From assembly GCF_019649055.1 (NCBI RefSeq), contig NW_026570329.1, positions 391,856 to 455,855 of the forward strand: 64,000 bases of DNA. Reading direction: 5' to 3'. Position 1 is the first letter of the stretch, and each line of letters opens with the position of its first letter. Position numbers and translations under genes: made by a program. The notes under the pieces were generated by a model, which worked only from the letters and a program-made list of their open reading frames with translations, searched no databases and was not told the origin of the DNA. Below are positions 11,737-25,400 of this stretch, in pieces. This stretch comes from Paramacrobiotus metropolitanus. Its lineage: Eukaryota > Tardigrada > Eutardigrada > Parachela > Macrobiotidae.

Positions 11737-13033
11737 CCAGTGGTAAAATATTTCGTGCATGCACTACTTGGCGTAATTTCACTTGAGTTCAAGATAAATA
11801 CTACAGTTTTGTATTTGATAAAATTAATGGAATATTTCGTGAACTTCTTGTTCTCTTAAACAATGTGTTTATTTAAATTGTGGAAAGTCAGCTTCATTGC
11901 AGAATACAGCTTTAAACGCAGTTGATGCTACCGGAGAATATTTGCCTCTTTTTTCGACAGTGTCACAGTGGTGTCATTTTTTAAGACACGAATTTGCCCA
12001 TCAGCAGAATAAATGCAATTCGCTTTATTAAATTTTTTTATTTATTGCAGCAAAAAATTCAACGACAAATATTATTTTCAAGCAATAATATTTTTACAAG
12101 CAAGCAAAAATTTTTTTGTGAAGCCAACATTCTGTTATTTTATAGTGCAGCATATACAGTTTCCATGAAAAGAGTTATATCAATAGACATCAAAATAAGA
12201 AAAGTATCAGACGTTTAGGTGAACTTGTACACCTTTAGATTAATTCTAACGATTGTTTTATTGAGTGGCAAAGATCGTAAACAGGTGCCCTCACTGTCTC
12301 GCATAATATTATCTTAGCAACAACAGCTGGCAAATTAAAAAAACGCGGGTATGCATCGCTTCCAAGCAGAGCTTCAAAAAAAATACAACCTTTATTGCGA
12401 TTTCTTCCCTATCCAGGCGTGCATGCCTGACCATTACTTACATCCAGGAAAATCCTATAGTCGCGCAAAGAACAGGACAGTACATTATTGCTCCCTCTTC
12501 AGGCGTGCATGCCTGACCATCCATGGAGAAATCCTATCCAGGAAAAAAGAACATAGTCGCGCAAAGAACAGGACAGTACATTATTTCTTATGCTCATAAT
12601 CCAGTTACATAATATACATCTTTCTTTACTTACAGCGTTTAGTCTCCCGGCATTAAAACCCAAAACCTCCGATGCTTAATTAATGTTAGATTTAAGTTTG
12701 TTTGAAAAATTTTTTTTTCTAAAATTTTCTAAAAGAAATGGAGTAAAGGAAAGCATAGACGACTAAACTAAAAAACAAAAATGTCTTATTCTTTTGCGAC
12801 TGTACATATCTTAATTCTTATATCACAATAAGGTAAATTGTAACGGAACACCATGTCACAACAACCATCATCGGAGACACGAGACTGAGGACAATAACAG
12901 CATCAATGACGATCGTGCTGAGATCGACCGGCAAGCAAGAACGACTAACGTGCATTAACAGTGAACAGGTTGTTCGGGCGTGGTACACTCCACTCTTTAT
13001 TCGATTTATTTAGGAAAATAACATAAGAACAAG
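11737..13033. other. Spacer, no gene seen
   Basis: This is AT-rich sequence between the PDZ gene and the LINE relic. It holds the duplicated segment at 12412-12585 and, at its right end, two minus-strand AATAAA (12996-13010). These could end the LINE transcript or mark the 3' end of the GPCR gene. Confidence 0.6.
12412..12585. repeat. Imperfect tandem duplication with a near-palindrome
   Basis: The block CAGGCGTGCATGCCTGACCA recurs near 12412 and 12497, each time followed by ATCC..AGGAAAA, then TAGTCGCGCAAAGAACAGGA and CAGTACATTATT. AGGCGTGCATGCCT is almost its own reverse complement. The unit is about 85-90 bp and the second copy carries a small insertion. Confidence 0.8.
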
Positions 13034-16000
13034 TTAGGAAATTACTTTTAAGTTATTCAATAGCTGCTTCGTTTGGCACGCTTTCGCAGTTTGCCGGATG
13101 GTAGTGGCAATTCTGGCGATGCCGGTCACGGCAGTACGGGCAACCATTCCCCTTGAGCCGATGGCTAGGTGATAGTAGTCGGTCTGCCATCCAGCACTGG
13201 TTAGCTGGTCTACCAGAGGAGCATAACGGCAGCGCTTCCTGGACTCCGCGTTGGCAAATCCTTGCACGGTTTCAAAGGGAATGGTTACCTCAGCTAAAAT
13301 AATACGCTTCTCTCCGCGGTTAACACAGCATAGATCAGGGCACAGAGGTAGGAAGCACATCAAGAGGATAGTGTTATTGTGACTTTCGTAATTCTCAGAA
13401 TTTAGGTCAGACAAAATTTCCCATTTATTTTTATCAGCCGCACCAGTCAAGAAACGAAAGATAGCTTGAACAATGCTATTATGGCGCCAGGTGTACCGAT
13501 GGCTGTTCAGCGACACCGAACAACTGTTGAGGATGTGACAGAGATCCTTTATCTGCCCCACATAAATCACAGTTAGCTGAAACGATTTTTCCCCATTTAA
13601 GCAAATTGGTGAAAGACGGAGAGATATCGAGAGCCGATTCGATCATAAAAGTCACCACATTCTCGGACAAATCGTACAGCACTGATTTTCACGGTGCATC
13701 TACAACCTCGGCTTTAACAATTTCTTGCCACGCTCCCTGCTGTATCAAGCTTTCGATCCGATTTTCTCTCGACGCCGAAACATGTTGCTTTACTTTTCCA
13801 TTAACAAGCTTTCTAATTGCTGACTTGTTTGCCCCCCCCCTCGCCTGCCGGTTTCGATAGAAGTTTGCACAATGTCTACAATAGCATCATTATTAGAACA
13901 TGCCGACATTAAGTTATCACTCGCAATCTGTGCCACAACAGGATCATTAGAACACAGCGCGTCCGTTGCGAAGGCAGCGTGTGATTGCGCATACACTGAT
14001 TTCAGAGACTTATAATTCATCCCACCCAGTACATACATGAAATCGCAGTTAGCAGATACATTAATATTTAACCATTTTTTTATGTATTTATTAACAAGCG
14101 CTTCCAGTGAGTTAACGACTGCTGGAGACAGGTCATGCATTGTTAACACAAATCTCATACAAGCAACAATGTATTCATCATAAATTTTAACTTTATACAC
14201 GGCACGTAATTTCAGATTATCCACTCGTTGCAATAAAGATTCCAGACTCGTGTATACTAAGTTTCCACTGTTAACAGATTGATTTTATTATTAAAACGTG
14301 CACACCAAGAAATTTCATAGGATCACTCGATATATCCGGAATTTTTACGCCATTAATTTCGAACGCCGTTTCGCACGAAATGCCATTTGAAAGAGAAAAG
14401 CAACGACACTTGTCGGCATTTAAAGTCAAGCCAATAGAATTCATATGCCCATTCACATCACGGATTAATCGGCTCATGCTGGCTTTGTTATTGCAAATAA
14501 GCGTTAAATCGTCTGCAAAGCCATACCGACAATTTTTTTCCTGGAAGTGCATCAAGTGCTATTCCGCATTTTTTATTTTTTACTTTCTTCGAGATATTCA
14601 AGGATACAATTAAAATAATAAACAATGCACAACTCATGGTGTCACCTTGAAATAAACCTACGTTAAACGGTATAGGTTTAGAAAATTTATTACTATGTTG
14701 AATTTTTTACAGAAAGTCCGGTATAGTAATTATCAATATAAGATATTAAATATTGAGGAGATTATAGCGACGAAGTGCAGCCAGAAGCACTTCCTTCCTG
14801 ATGACAGACCCATACGCATTAGCAACATCCAGCCAGGTTATGTGCATTGCCCGCCTTTTATCCCGTTGCTGCTCTATCAATTTCAGCAGCTTCATCGAAT
14901 GTTCTCCACAACCGTTAGTCGCTTCTACAAACCCCTTCTGTACATCGGTATTAATTATATTATTTTTTAATGCAATACGACATTAGCCGTTTCGAAATCA
15001 CAAATGAAATACTTTTCCAATACAGCTTGTCAAAGTAATTGGGCGATAATTACGCGGCATAGAGGCGTCGCCTTTTTATACAAAAGCACAGTTTACCACT
15101 TTCCGCGAAGAGCATGCGGTACCGGTTGACAATAGCCTATTGAACATGTTGGCTAAAAACATATGAACAGCCGGATACGGTTTAAGAAACGAATAATTAA
15201 TGCCATCTAACCCGGATCCTGCAGAAGCATCCTTCTGTGATAAAATATTCTTAATATCGGAAGGCAGAATAGGCGAATTATCGAACGCAGTATTAAAAGA
15301 ATTATTTTTCAGTTTATTGATCCACGAAAAATTAAGAGAGAAAGATTTTTAGGATCACAAATATTTTGAAAATGATTTTCAATATCAACCATTTTAAAGC
15401 ATCAGGACTGGGAGAAACAGACGATTTTAATTTTGCATCTATAAAATTCCACTGCCGCTTAGTAAACCACGAATCGTTTTCAGCACGTTCTGCGTTCGAG
15501 CGAAGCTGTGAAATTTTTCAGAGAGAGTTTTCCTGATTGCTTTAAGATACTTTAATCGCTCCGCATACGACAACAAAAAACTCCTGTTCAAAATTTTCAT
15601 CCTGCGTTTATTCCGTTTAAGTTTATTTATTTCGGTACAAACTCTCTCTCTCTTAACAACGCTGACGGCACTGCAAATTTAAAATTTTTACTGAAAAATT
15701 TACCCTGCGACTGCTGACACTGTAAAACAGATAATGCATATTCAGCTACACCCCATGAAGATAGTTCGAGACACTCGTGTGGAGCCCTTATACTAAGATC
15801 ACAAGCTGAAGTAAGTTGACTGCAGAAATCACCAAGGAAAGAATGAAAACGTACCGGTGCGGACTGATGTAATCTATACCATTTAGGAGGGAGAATTTTC
15901 ATGCGAGAAGTATTAGAAGAAATTATAGTATTCGAGTTAACATTAACAGTACCATACACCACGTTATGCACATACTGCTTCAGTCGTTCTTCTTGCCGGA

Positions 16001-16209
16001 TTTGAGGATTCGACGTTGAGTTGGGATGATACATGATGGTCCGATGTTGTTGTTGGTGACAAAATAAAGGTTCCGTAGTTTGGTGATGGAATACGGCAGC
16101 TTTCACAAGGAAAGCACCAGTTGAATTACACTTCCGCTTGATAGATGGACATTTACAAGCAAACTTGACCAGCCAGCTCAGAGCAGCAATCGCAATAATA
16201 TAACGGTGT
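13034..16209 (-). mobile_element. Decayed R2-superfamily (restriction-like endonuclease) non-LTR retrotransposon
   Basis: Read on the minus strand, pieces in several frames follow the order of an R2-type LINE ORF. First comes a Cys/His-rich N-terminal part (about 15.6-16.2 kb). Reverse transcriptase blocks follow (about 14.3-15.3 kb): DGINYSFLK, NYRPITLTSCIGK, QKGFVE and QGDTMSCALF, then the catalytic box YGFADDLTLIC near 14510-14525. A thumb-like region follows at 13.8-14.2 kb. The end is a C-x2-C-x7-H-type knuckle (CDLCGADKGSLSH) with a restriction-like endonuclease (PDLCCVNRGEKRIILAEVTI) at about 13.03-13.69 kb. APE-type LINEs lack this last pair. About 3.2 kb is close to a full R2-like ORF. 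Several frame changes and stops mean it is dead. It lies on the same strand as, and right behind, the GPCR gene. The exact 5' and 3' ends are not visible. Confidence 0.85.
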
Positions 16210-17323
16210 TCAGCTGCTTTCAAGAGCCAGTGCCCTTTCATCCCAGTTAGCGGTGTCCGGTGTCAGTTCTTTCATATCAGACGCACAGCATACAAAACAT
16301 CTTAGTCTGGCAAAGGTCAACTGCAGCCCGATTCGATAATTACGATTAAAGCAAAACAGCAAAATTGGACTGAGAAGCGAGCTGGCAAACATGATGAAGT
16401 AAACAGTTGTTCCATAACCTTCGAAGTACACTTGCACATAGGCTCCCATCATGAAACGAAAGATGCAATGCAGTCCAACCGGGATAACTGCGGTTAGCGT
16501 TATGGCGAAATACATTCGGCTTGCTCGGAATTCATTACTTTGGAAAACACTGGTACTGCTGTCACTCGATGTGGAAGAGGTTTGTTGGGACAGCTGCGAT
16601 TCTCGCAGAATATAAGCTCTCGAAGCGAGCAGACGGTGAGCTCGGCGATACATATGCATCAACAGCCTGCCGTATAATCCAATCAGCGTCAAAACAGAAA
16701 TAACATACAATACCAGCGTCAAGATGTGGTAGAGAACTGGGTTTGTTGAAATATAATCTAGATATAATTCTTGGCACACATTATCCGGAGGAACGCTTCC
16801 TAAAGAATCCGTCTTTTATCAGAGATTCATCAACAAAGCAATTAATATAATTACGAGAATCGCTTTTCTTACCAGCGAGAAACTAAAACGTGACAACTTT
16901 ATTACTGATCCATTCTGCATGGAAGGCTGGATGAAAAGTCTTCATATATCTGATGCCGGAAATGACAAGCGTGTGTGATAAGTCTGAACTAGCCACTATG
17001 TCTTTGAGCCAGACTTTATTGCAAGGGTTAGTTACTGTGCTGTCGTCATACACGATGGACATGTAAGCAAACCAAAAAGAAGGCACAGCGGTTAGCGCAG
17101 TATCCCACAAACTATTTGAAATCAGTAGGACGCCGATTTGGGTGAGCAGCTTCCGATGTGGCAGTATCGCCATGACCAATAAGCAACTGGCCACAAAAAT
17201 CAACATTGATAGGATTATACCAAATGCATCTACTTCCGGGGAACTACTACCATAATTTCCACAGAAAACTGGATAGGTCCAGTTTTCTGACTCTTGTGGC
17301 AATTCTACTGTTTCGTTGGCCAT
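16210..17323 (-). CDS. Rhodopsin-like GPCR, orphan, with a disrupted or unusual TM4 region
   Basis: Two exons are suggested: 17323-16873 and 16799-16210. The intron of 73 nt has textbook ends (CTG|GTAAGA, TTCTTTAG). Exon 1 has an Asn-containing extracellular N-terminus, TM1 (FGIILSMLIFVASCLLVMAI), TM2 (with SNSLWDTALTAVPSFWF), the extracellular Cys (NPCNKVW), TM3 and ISGIRYMKTFHP where DRY normally stands. Exon 2 gives an extracellular loop with Cys (DNVCQE), TM5, a long third intracellular loop, TM6 and TM7 (ending CFNRNYRIGL). In the spliced frame a TAG at 16885-16883 precedes the donor and no TM4 is left. A TM4-like hydrophobic stretch does exist inside the presumed intron, in another frame and followed by TGA TAA. 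So the gene is either a pseudogene or wrongly spliced in this model. No ligand can be inferred. Confidence 0.75.
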
Positions 17324-19413
17324 TTCATAAACATGCGACGTTAATTACTTCAAGTAAGCCACTGGACAAATGGACAGTGTCCAGTTTGAATGGTGCAAAC
17401 TGATTAGTAAAGTTTTATGCTGAAGAGTGCTCTGTTAACTTGGAACAGATATTAACTCTCTTGATCATGTTCATAACACACCGACAGTACGATTATTAAA
17501 CAGTGATCTACATCCTCCTATCGGAAGTGCTGATAATTAACATATACGCTGATAGACCCTGATAGCCGTAATTCGGGGTTGACAAACCGAGGCCGGTGTT
17601 TGTGAGTACTGAATAGGAATATGTAGAACAAACCATCTTTCAGATAATAAGGTGCTCAGTGATAAGAGGATGGCCCGCTTTTATTTTCCCTAATTCACGC
17701 AAGCCGGACGCCAAATAAACTGGGCTCTGTCACTCAAATTATTAAAGTGAACAAGATGTTGTTGTTTACCAACCATATTGCTGCTATAAGCGTAGCGTGG
17801 ATGCAGATCTATTGAAAGCTAGTCGGTTGTTTTTAATCTGAATTATTCGGTTCTTTCTTTCTTATGCACGAAACGCTCTAAAACGATAACAAGTGGAGTT
17901 TGTGAGTCGTGTTTCCTCGATTTTGGTAATTTAAATCATAGCTTAATTGATGACCTTATTTACCGGCGTGCACAGCTACAAGTTTTCTCACACAAACGAG
18001 CAAGCAATCGGAGATGAAATTTTCTAGCCGCATTATCCAGTACAGACCAGTTAGCACCAGTACCAGATTACAACAGGCAATTTGTCACAGACGTTAGGTA
18101 ATTCTTATAATTCCCTAAGACTCACAAACAGCATAAACTATTTAACAACAAGTGCAGCGCGATTAAAGCGACATTGTTTATTTGTACGTTAGCCTGGTGC
18201 GCTGCAATTTCTCAGTTAATAAACAACCAACATCTTCCCGGCCTAAACAATGCAGCGGCCTCAGCGGCCACAATGTATGCGAGCGGGTGATCGGGCGCGC
18301 GCACACGTGCAACACCGTGTGCTATAGTCGTCGGCAGTGTTGTCCGGCCAGAAACGCGCCAGACCTGTTGGTTAAAGCGACTGAATACGTTAAAGACCCG
18401 GCGAGAGAGACTGAAAACAGCGTCCGTCGATCGGTGGTCTGAACTCAAGTGGACGTGACATCGCGCAGTACACTCAACACTGGCCATCCATTGTCAACCG
18501 GCAGTGGCGGCAATACAACAGCCACACAGCACAATAGCGTTGCCTGTTGTGTGTGTCTTTCTCACACACACAACACACACCACATTGCGCTTAATACGTA
18601 ATCGCAGTTGCGCACCGATCCAGATGCTTGCCGAGCGGCCATCTGATCCGCAGCCGTGGTTTATTGCCTCATTAGGACGATTTTCTTTTTTTTTATCGGA
18701 TTGCGGATATCTTTATCGCATCAGGTAAATCTCTAATCTTTGGAAATTTTGACTTGTGCATGATGTTTTAAGTGGCGAGATTTTGTTAATGGAAGGAGTG
18801 TGTCAATGAGTGTGGGCGACGATGAGCGGGTTGTGAGTAATCGAATGCAGAGATAAAACACCTTCTCAGCTTATTTTTTTTCTTGACACACACCGTCAGC
18901 GGTGGCGGATGTCGTCAAGTGTGTGTTATTTGATCACCCCATTCGCTCTCTCACTCTCAAACGCTCTCTTCCGTGATTAATCATCATATCCATGCCGGTT
19001 CCGCTATGCGAAGTCCTCTATCTTAATCCTGTTGGAAAAACTACCGGATTTTAATATTTCCTTAAAAACTACCGAAGTCTCCTATCCGGCGACCGACTAC
19101 CGGCAATTTACTGATCTATTTGCCGAATTTCTTTGTTTTCTTATAAGACTGCCTGGGGTTTCCATCCTGCGCAAGCGTAGCGCAGTTTACCGATTATAAC
19201 GATCGGACGTTTTTTTCTTCTTTTTAAACTACCGGACTTTCTTATTTCTTTATCAACTACCCGAGTTTTCTTCTTGGTGTAAAACTATCGGAGTTTGTGC
19301 TGGTAATATTGTAACTTTGTGATGCTTAATAAACCCGGCCTTTTTCTGTCCTAATCACTGTCAATGGATATGATTCTATGTAAACCGTTGTAAACCGGTG
19401 TTCTTCCCTCCAA
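17324..19413. other. Intergenic region upstream of GPCR (-) and peroxidase (+)
   Basis: The region lies between divergent genes and so should hold both promoters. I see no clear TATA box. It has a CA-rich microsatellite near 18558-18582 and the ACTACCGGA repeats at 19030-19293. Open frames at 18.18-18.73 kb look like chance readings. Confidence 0.55.
19030..19293. repeat. Scattered imperfect repeats of (A)AACTACCGGA followed by pyrimidine tracts
   Basis: ACTACCGG-like cores occur near 19038, 19066, 19088, 19225, 19252 and 19283, mostly followed by TTTTCTT or TTTAATATTTCC. They sit 120-380 bp upstream of the peroxidase ATG. They could be a decayed minisatellite or a cluster of binding sites. 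Confidence 0.6.
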
Positions 19414-22400
19414 ATGACGTCCCCGCTATCGCGCTGTCAGAAATGGCGCGTACGGCGACGCTGGCCGTGTACCGGTATGTGGCACATTCTCACTGTGATC
19501 CTCCTCCTGCACATCGCCTCCGCCCGGGCCATGGACTTCCGGCTGCGCAGTCCCTTTCACCACCCCCTAAAATCCCGCACCAATCATTATAAGAACGAAT
19601 ACAACATCCCGGATGATAAACTGCGGGAGTTGTGCGAAGCGACCTTTTATCCGCCCGTGTCGCCGGCGCGTCCCCCCGGCGCGCGGCCACAGGAGCGCAT
19701 GTATAAATTCAAAACCGAACCGCCGCTGAATACGCCGGCGGAGCGGCAGGATTTCGCCATGGCGGCAGACGAGCCGGTATGTGCGCGTTGGGTAGACGTT
19801 TGAATTAATGGAGATAGTGTGTTTATTGTTGGTAAGCCGATTAGAAATAACAGACTCTGTGTTGTTACATGCCGACGGGATTGCTGCGGCTGAGTGGATT
19901 GGCGTGATTATGCAGATTGCAGGGCATCTATCAGGGCAGAGGTTGCCGCAATTGAGGATTATGTGGCATCTATTAATCCGATTTGTCTTTACTGTCTGTA
20001 AATTTAAATATTTTCCCGTAATAATTAATATGTCTCTGCATGTAAAAAATTAACAAATTTTTTTTCTTCGAATAAGCATCTAGGTAGTTTGCAGAGCCAG
20101 TTTTACTTTTAGAAAATTAATAATTTTAACTGCACTTCTTTCGAATTTTTTAATTTGGAAAACTGGTTACATATTGCTGTAAATGTTAAAATTTTGGCGG
20201 ACTGCTTTCACACCGTGCAGTCAGTTTTCTATGGTCTGTAGCGTTTTCGTAGCATTGTTTATTGGCTGCTCCTTTGCATTGTCTTTGCGGACTGTCGTCT
20301 GCTGCGTCGCAGCAGAAAGAAACGGAAACGCTGTTGAGTGCAGAAAAGGAGAACTTCCTGTTTGATGTAATACGTTATGCAAAGCCAACATGCGGCCACT
20401 GAAGTACCGTATATATCCGGGCCGTGCTGAGCGATGCGTATGCGACGTACTATATTATATGCTGGCCTTGGTAAATACAGTTCCGTTCTGGCTGATCGTA
20501 CATTTCAGCATTGGACAGCCGCGGCGTTTGGCCCGGCTGGAAGTGATGGATGTCATTTAGCGGATAAATAGCTGTTTGGGCATGGGTGTTTAATTAACCA
20601 GAATTGGCTCTCTCATGCCAATCTCCGTCTGTATTTTGTCTGGGTCCAAACCACATTAGAAAGGTGTGCATGACGGCATATATTATAATATCCAATCGCC
20701 AAACCGGTCCTGTTTATGTGTGCACCGATTGCCATTGTCCATTCAGGCCGTTTAGTAAATCCGCTGACGCCGGCTAAAATGCTAATTAACAAACAAACTT
20801 TGTACTGCCAAATAAATTTCCATAAACAGCGCATAATATTTTTAGCCACGTCCCCGTAATTTTTCTAAGAAGATAGTTACCACATACGAGAATCTTGATA
20901 CGCTGTAAGTAAAATTAAATTATCTTTCCTTTATGTAGTTTTTTAATTACTTCGCTTTTAACATTATAGAAAACCGTTGAAAATCCCATTAAAGAGCGAC
21001 CGAAACATTTGGCTTTAATTGTGAAACATGTCACATAGCTTGAGTGAAATTCCGAAACTTTAACTCCAAAAAATACTAATTGCCTGATACATATACAGTT
21101 TTATAAGAAATTTTTTTGATTGCATGTTTGACGGTTCCAGGATGCCGAAAATCTAACTGATTTTATCAATAATTTTTTTCCAAAAAGTTTATTGCTATGA
21201 GTGCTTGAGATTTGTTGAGATTGCGGAGGCATCAGTGTCGCAGCAGCTGTTGCGCAGTGTTTTGACTGGAGCGTATGCCAGCAACAAGTGGTTATCCGTA
21301 TAAACAAATTGACTGTGTCAAGCAGCTGATCAGGTTGTGAGGAGCTTGCGTAATGCCGGCAGGAACAATGTTGTCATAGCGTGATGCAAGTTCAGATTCC
21401 TAACCGAATGCCAATAAATATTTCGATTTGGTACAGATCATTGACTCTATTCTTTTCACCACAAAAGTGTTATTTTTAAGCCACATACAGGCCGTGCCAA
21501 AGATATTATACGCCCGCCCGTGATTACCTTTTTACTATTTAAGTTAAATAAATTTTACAAGTTTTTGACGGCTGATTCGATATTCTAAAGTCTAAAATAC
21601 TAAAAACAAAACAGTAAGATACATTAAGAAAATAAAAACATTAATTAACGATGTACGATTTTTCCAGAAGCAGTTAAAAATGCAGTGTGATTTATTGGTA
21701 AAACAGCTCCGAAATGTTATATATTTTTATGGAATACATATTAACCTATATATTAAATTAACCAGAAAAAAACGCGACGCATAAAATAAATGTATTGTGT
21801 GTCTATGTTGCAGCAACTGCAGATCTCAGTGACATTACCTGTTCTGCCGACGATGCGTACCGTTGGCCGTGCCCCACCCCAGATCGATGCCAAAGTGATT
21901 GATGAGATTGCCGCGCGACTGATCCCCGACGTGCAACGCCAAATGCAGGAGGAATCCAAACGCACCGCCGACCTGCTGCGCCAGACCGACCGCCAGACGG
22001 CTAACGACGCCCCGACGGCGCGCGGCTTCACTATTAGCCAGGGTAGGCAACCGCCCTCGGCTGTGCACAAAATGCGTGATTTTGCTTCAATTTTAAAATA
22101 CACAATCAATTTCGTAATGCTTCTTCTTTTTTATAGCGATGCATACGTCGTCGAACACCTCTTCCGCCGCGGGTGGCGGCATGAACAGCGTGGCCGCCCA
22201 GAAGGCTTTGTTTGCTTTTAGCCGGCCCACACAACAATCGGTGGATCTCGGCGAGAAAGCACAAGTGTTCGAAAAGGTCACGGCCAATTTGAAGGAAAAG
22301 TACAAACTGGACAAGGATCAGATTGTCGGCCTAACGGCTGTGAATTTTGAAGGAACACAGCTGGAGCACTTTGTGGCGGCACCACCGCAAGCTTTGGACA

Positions 22401-25400
22401 TTACGGTTGAAGTATGCCAGTGCTCTTACTTTACCGTCATATTTTCCCGCCAATTTTTTCATCGTTGGCTTACCCGGTTTTTTATGTTTCCTAATTTGAT
22501 TCCCACGAAATTGGCGCTAATTATTTTTTCCGCTTCCAAAACGTTTCCTAAGAATTTTGTTCAAGCTCTTTTAAACTCGTCGAGACAGGCCAATGAGTTA
22601 ATGAATAAATGAGTTAAATACAATAATTATTAGCATAAGTAAATTACATAGAATGCTGTTACTGCAGGTGGGCGGTCGAATGGTCAATATCCAAGCCACC
22701 GGCGACCAGGACCCCTCCTTCTCTTTCTCGGGTCTCCACCCGGGCTTCCGCGCCCACCCACGAAACGGTCGTGCCTTGAAGGAACTGTACGCGAACAGTT
22801 CCATGTCCACCGACGCCGACATGACCATTAATCATTACGGCATTCCCATGCAACGCACCGCCCGCCACAAACGCCAAGCCCAGCAGTGCTTCGACCGGGT
22901 CTTCCGGGATGCATCGGGCCGGTGTAATAATCTAAACAATCCCACATGGGGCCAGTCGTTTCAACCGTACGTACGCTTCCTGCCGCCGGATTATGCCGAT
23001 GGGGTCTCGGTGCCGCGCATCCGCACGTCGCGGTCCCGCAACGCTTTGCCCAGTCCTCGGCAGGTCACCATCACCATGCACAACGATGTCAAACGGCCGC
23101 ACGATCACGTGACACATATTGTAAGTAGATTATCTAAAAATTACGAATGTTTTAAAGTCTAAGGAATCTGAGAAATTCTTACTAACTCAATGCTTGATTT
23201 AATTATATACGGGAGCGTTTAGTTGAAAGCGTGTACAATCTTGATTAAAAATATCTCGCTCTGATTTAGTTCAGCATCATCATTTTTAATCCTGATAATT
23301 GTGACCTAAGAAGTATTTCATATGGTTTGTTTATCAGTTTCTGCTAAGCGTTCTTATAAATTTCGTGTCAATTTTTAATTAATCTGAATCAATTTAAGAG
23401 TTTTGGTAGTTGCAAACTGTAATTAAAAAGCAGTAATCTTCGTGAAAATGCTGCGCTTGTAAGTTTAAGATGGGAAGATGGCTGGCAAGGTCGTCGACCG
23501 GGACGAGCGCGAGAAAATGGCCCTAACTATGTGTGCGGAGTGTGCTGGTTGCACAGTGCACACGTATAACAGCGCCGCATGAATAATACATCAGGCCTCA
23601 CGCTCTTCCCCGACGTGTTTATTTATTATTGTGCACTTTGCCATTGGCATAGCCGGTGGACGAGAGTGCGATGATCTGTAAATCTACATAATCTATTATG
23701 CTTACAGCTAATGCAGTGGGGTCAGTTTTTGGATCATGACATAACGGTAAGTGACATGCTGCCTTTCACAAACTGCATATACATATGGATAAACATATGG
23801 ATATATACATATGGATATGTGCTGGTACTAATTACATATGTAACTGTTATAAACGGCTGTATTTTGCAGCATACACCGATCACGGCCATCGAAGTACAGC
23901 AAGGCGCTCGCAGTCAGCTGATGACGCCGAAATGCTGTGATTTGCCGGCGGGAACGGTAGCGCACTCGTCATGCTTTGCCATCCCGATTCCCCGGGCGGA
24001 TCCGTTCTTCCCGCGATTCGGTCAGGAGTGTCTGGAGTTTGTACGGAGTAGTCCGGCCACCAATGTTCTCGGGCCGAGAGAACAGCTCAACCAGTTGACG
24101 TCCTATATTGATGGTAAAAAGAGCCGAAATTATGATTTTTGTTGAAAAAAAGCCACCGTGCTAGCTTCTTTCGGAAAACTAACATTATAATGGGTAACAA
24201 ATTTTAAAATTTACTAGCGGTGGTTGTTAACCACAATATTGCACGAGCGCGAGCGCCAATACCACTGAGTAGTGATAAGAGTACTGGGTTTGTGGAATTG
24301 GAAACGTGAGCGGTGACGCTCTTCGTGGCGTCAGACAAATTTATGCTCTTGACAATCAGTTAACTGCAGCACCTCGCGCTAAATTAAATCACAGATTGAT
24401 TTCCCGATTTAGTACATTGCATGAAAAGGCTTGTGAACTGCAAAATAGAAGAAGCCACAAAAGACTGTATTGTAGTTAGCAAATACCTTCAAGGTAAGGT
24501 AAATAGTACATACTACATACATACAGTATGTACATACATATGTACAGTATGTATGTATGTATTTCACGGAAAATTCAGTTTTTATTTTTAGCTATTCGTT
24601 ATCCGCAGTGTATAAGTACTTGTACACACGATGTAAACATACACAGTGTCTATATGTTTCAGCGTCTCAGGTTTACGGATCAACGCAAACCACCGCCAAC
24701 AGCCTGAGAGCTTTCAACATGGGTGCGTAAAAATTGCATACAGTATTTAGAAATGGCAGTATTAACAGCCGAATATTGTAGGAATGATGCTAATACAAAC
24801 CCGCAACAATGAGGCACTCTTGCCATCCGATACCACCACCGAGGAGTGCTTCCGTCGCACCAATGACCGAACATGTTTTCGAGCCGGTACAATTAAAATG
24901 TTGCAGGACCCGCCTTTTGACACACTTTTCTTAGAAGAAATCGCTCAATCATGAATTATTTTTATGTGTACAGGAGACGTCAGGGTAAACGTACACACAG
25001 GATTAGCCGCGATGCACACACTCTGGTAAGACGCTTGCCGACTGCCGACGCCAAGAATATGGAAGTCTCATACGCATTTGTACTAACAGGTTACGGGAGC
25101 ACAACCGCATTGCCCGCGGACTGTTCAGCATGAATCAAGCGTCTGGATGGGACGATGAACGAGTGTACCAAGAAACGCGGCGCATTATCGGCGCCATGTT
25201 CCAGCACATCACATACAACGAGTTTCTCCCGGTGGTGCTGGGGCGGGATATTATGAACCAGTTCGGACTTAACCTGCTGACCACCGGTTATTATACCGGC
25301 TACTCCGATCAGGTCAATCCGTCAGTGGCCAACGAATTCGCCACGGCAGCATACAGGTAACCTTATTGGCAAAGCAAATGGTTAAAATTACGATTGCATT

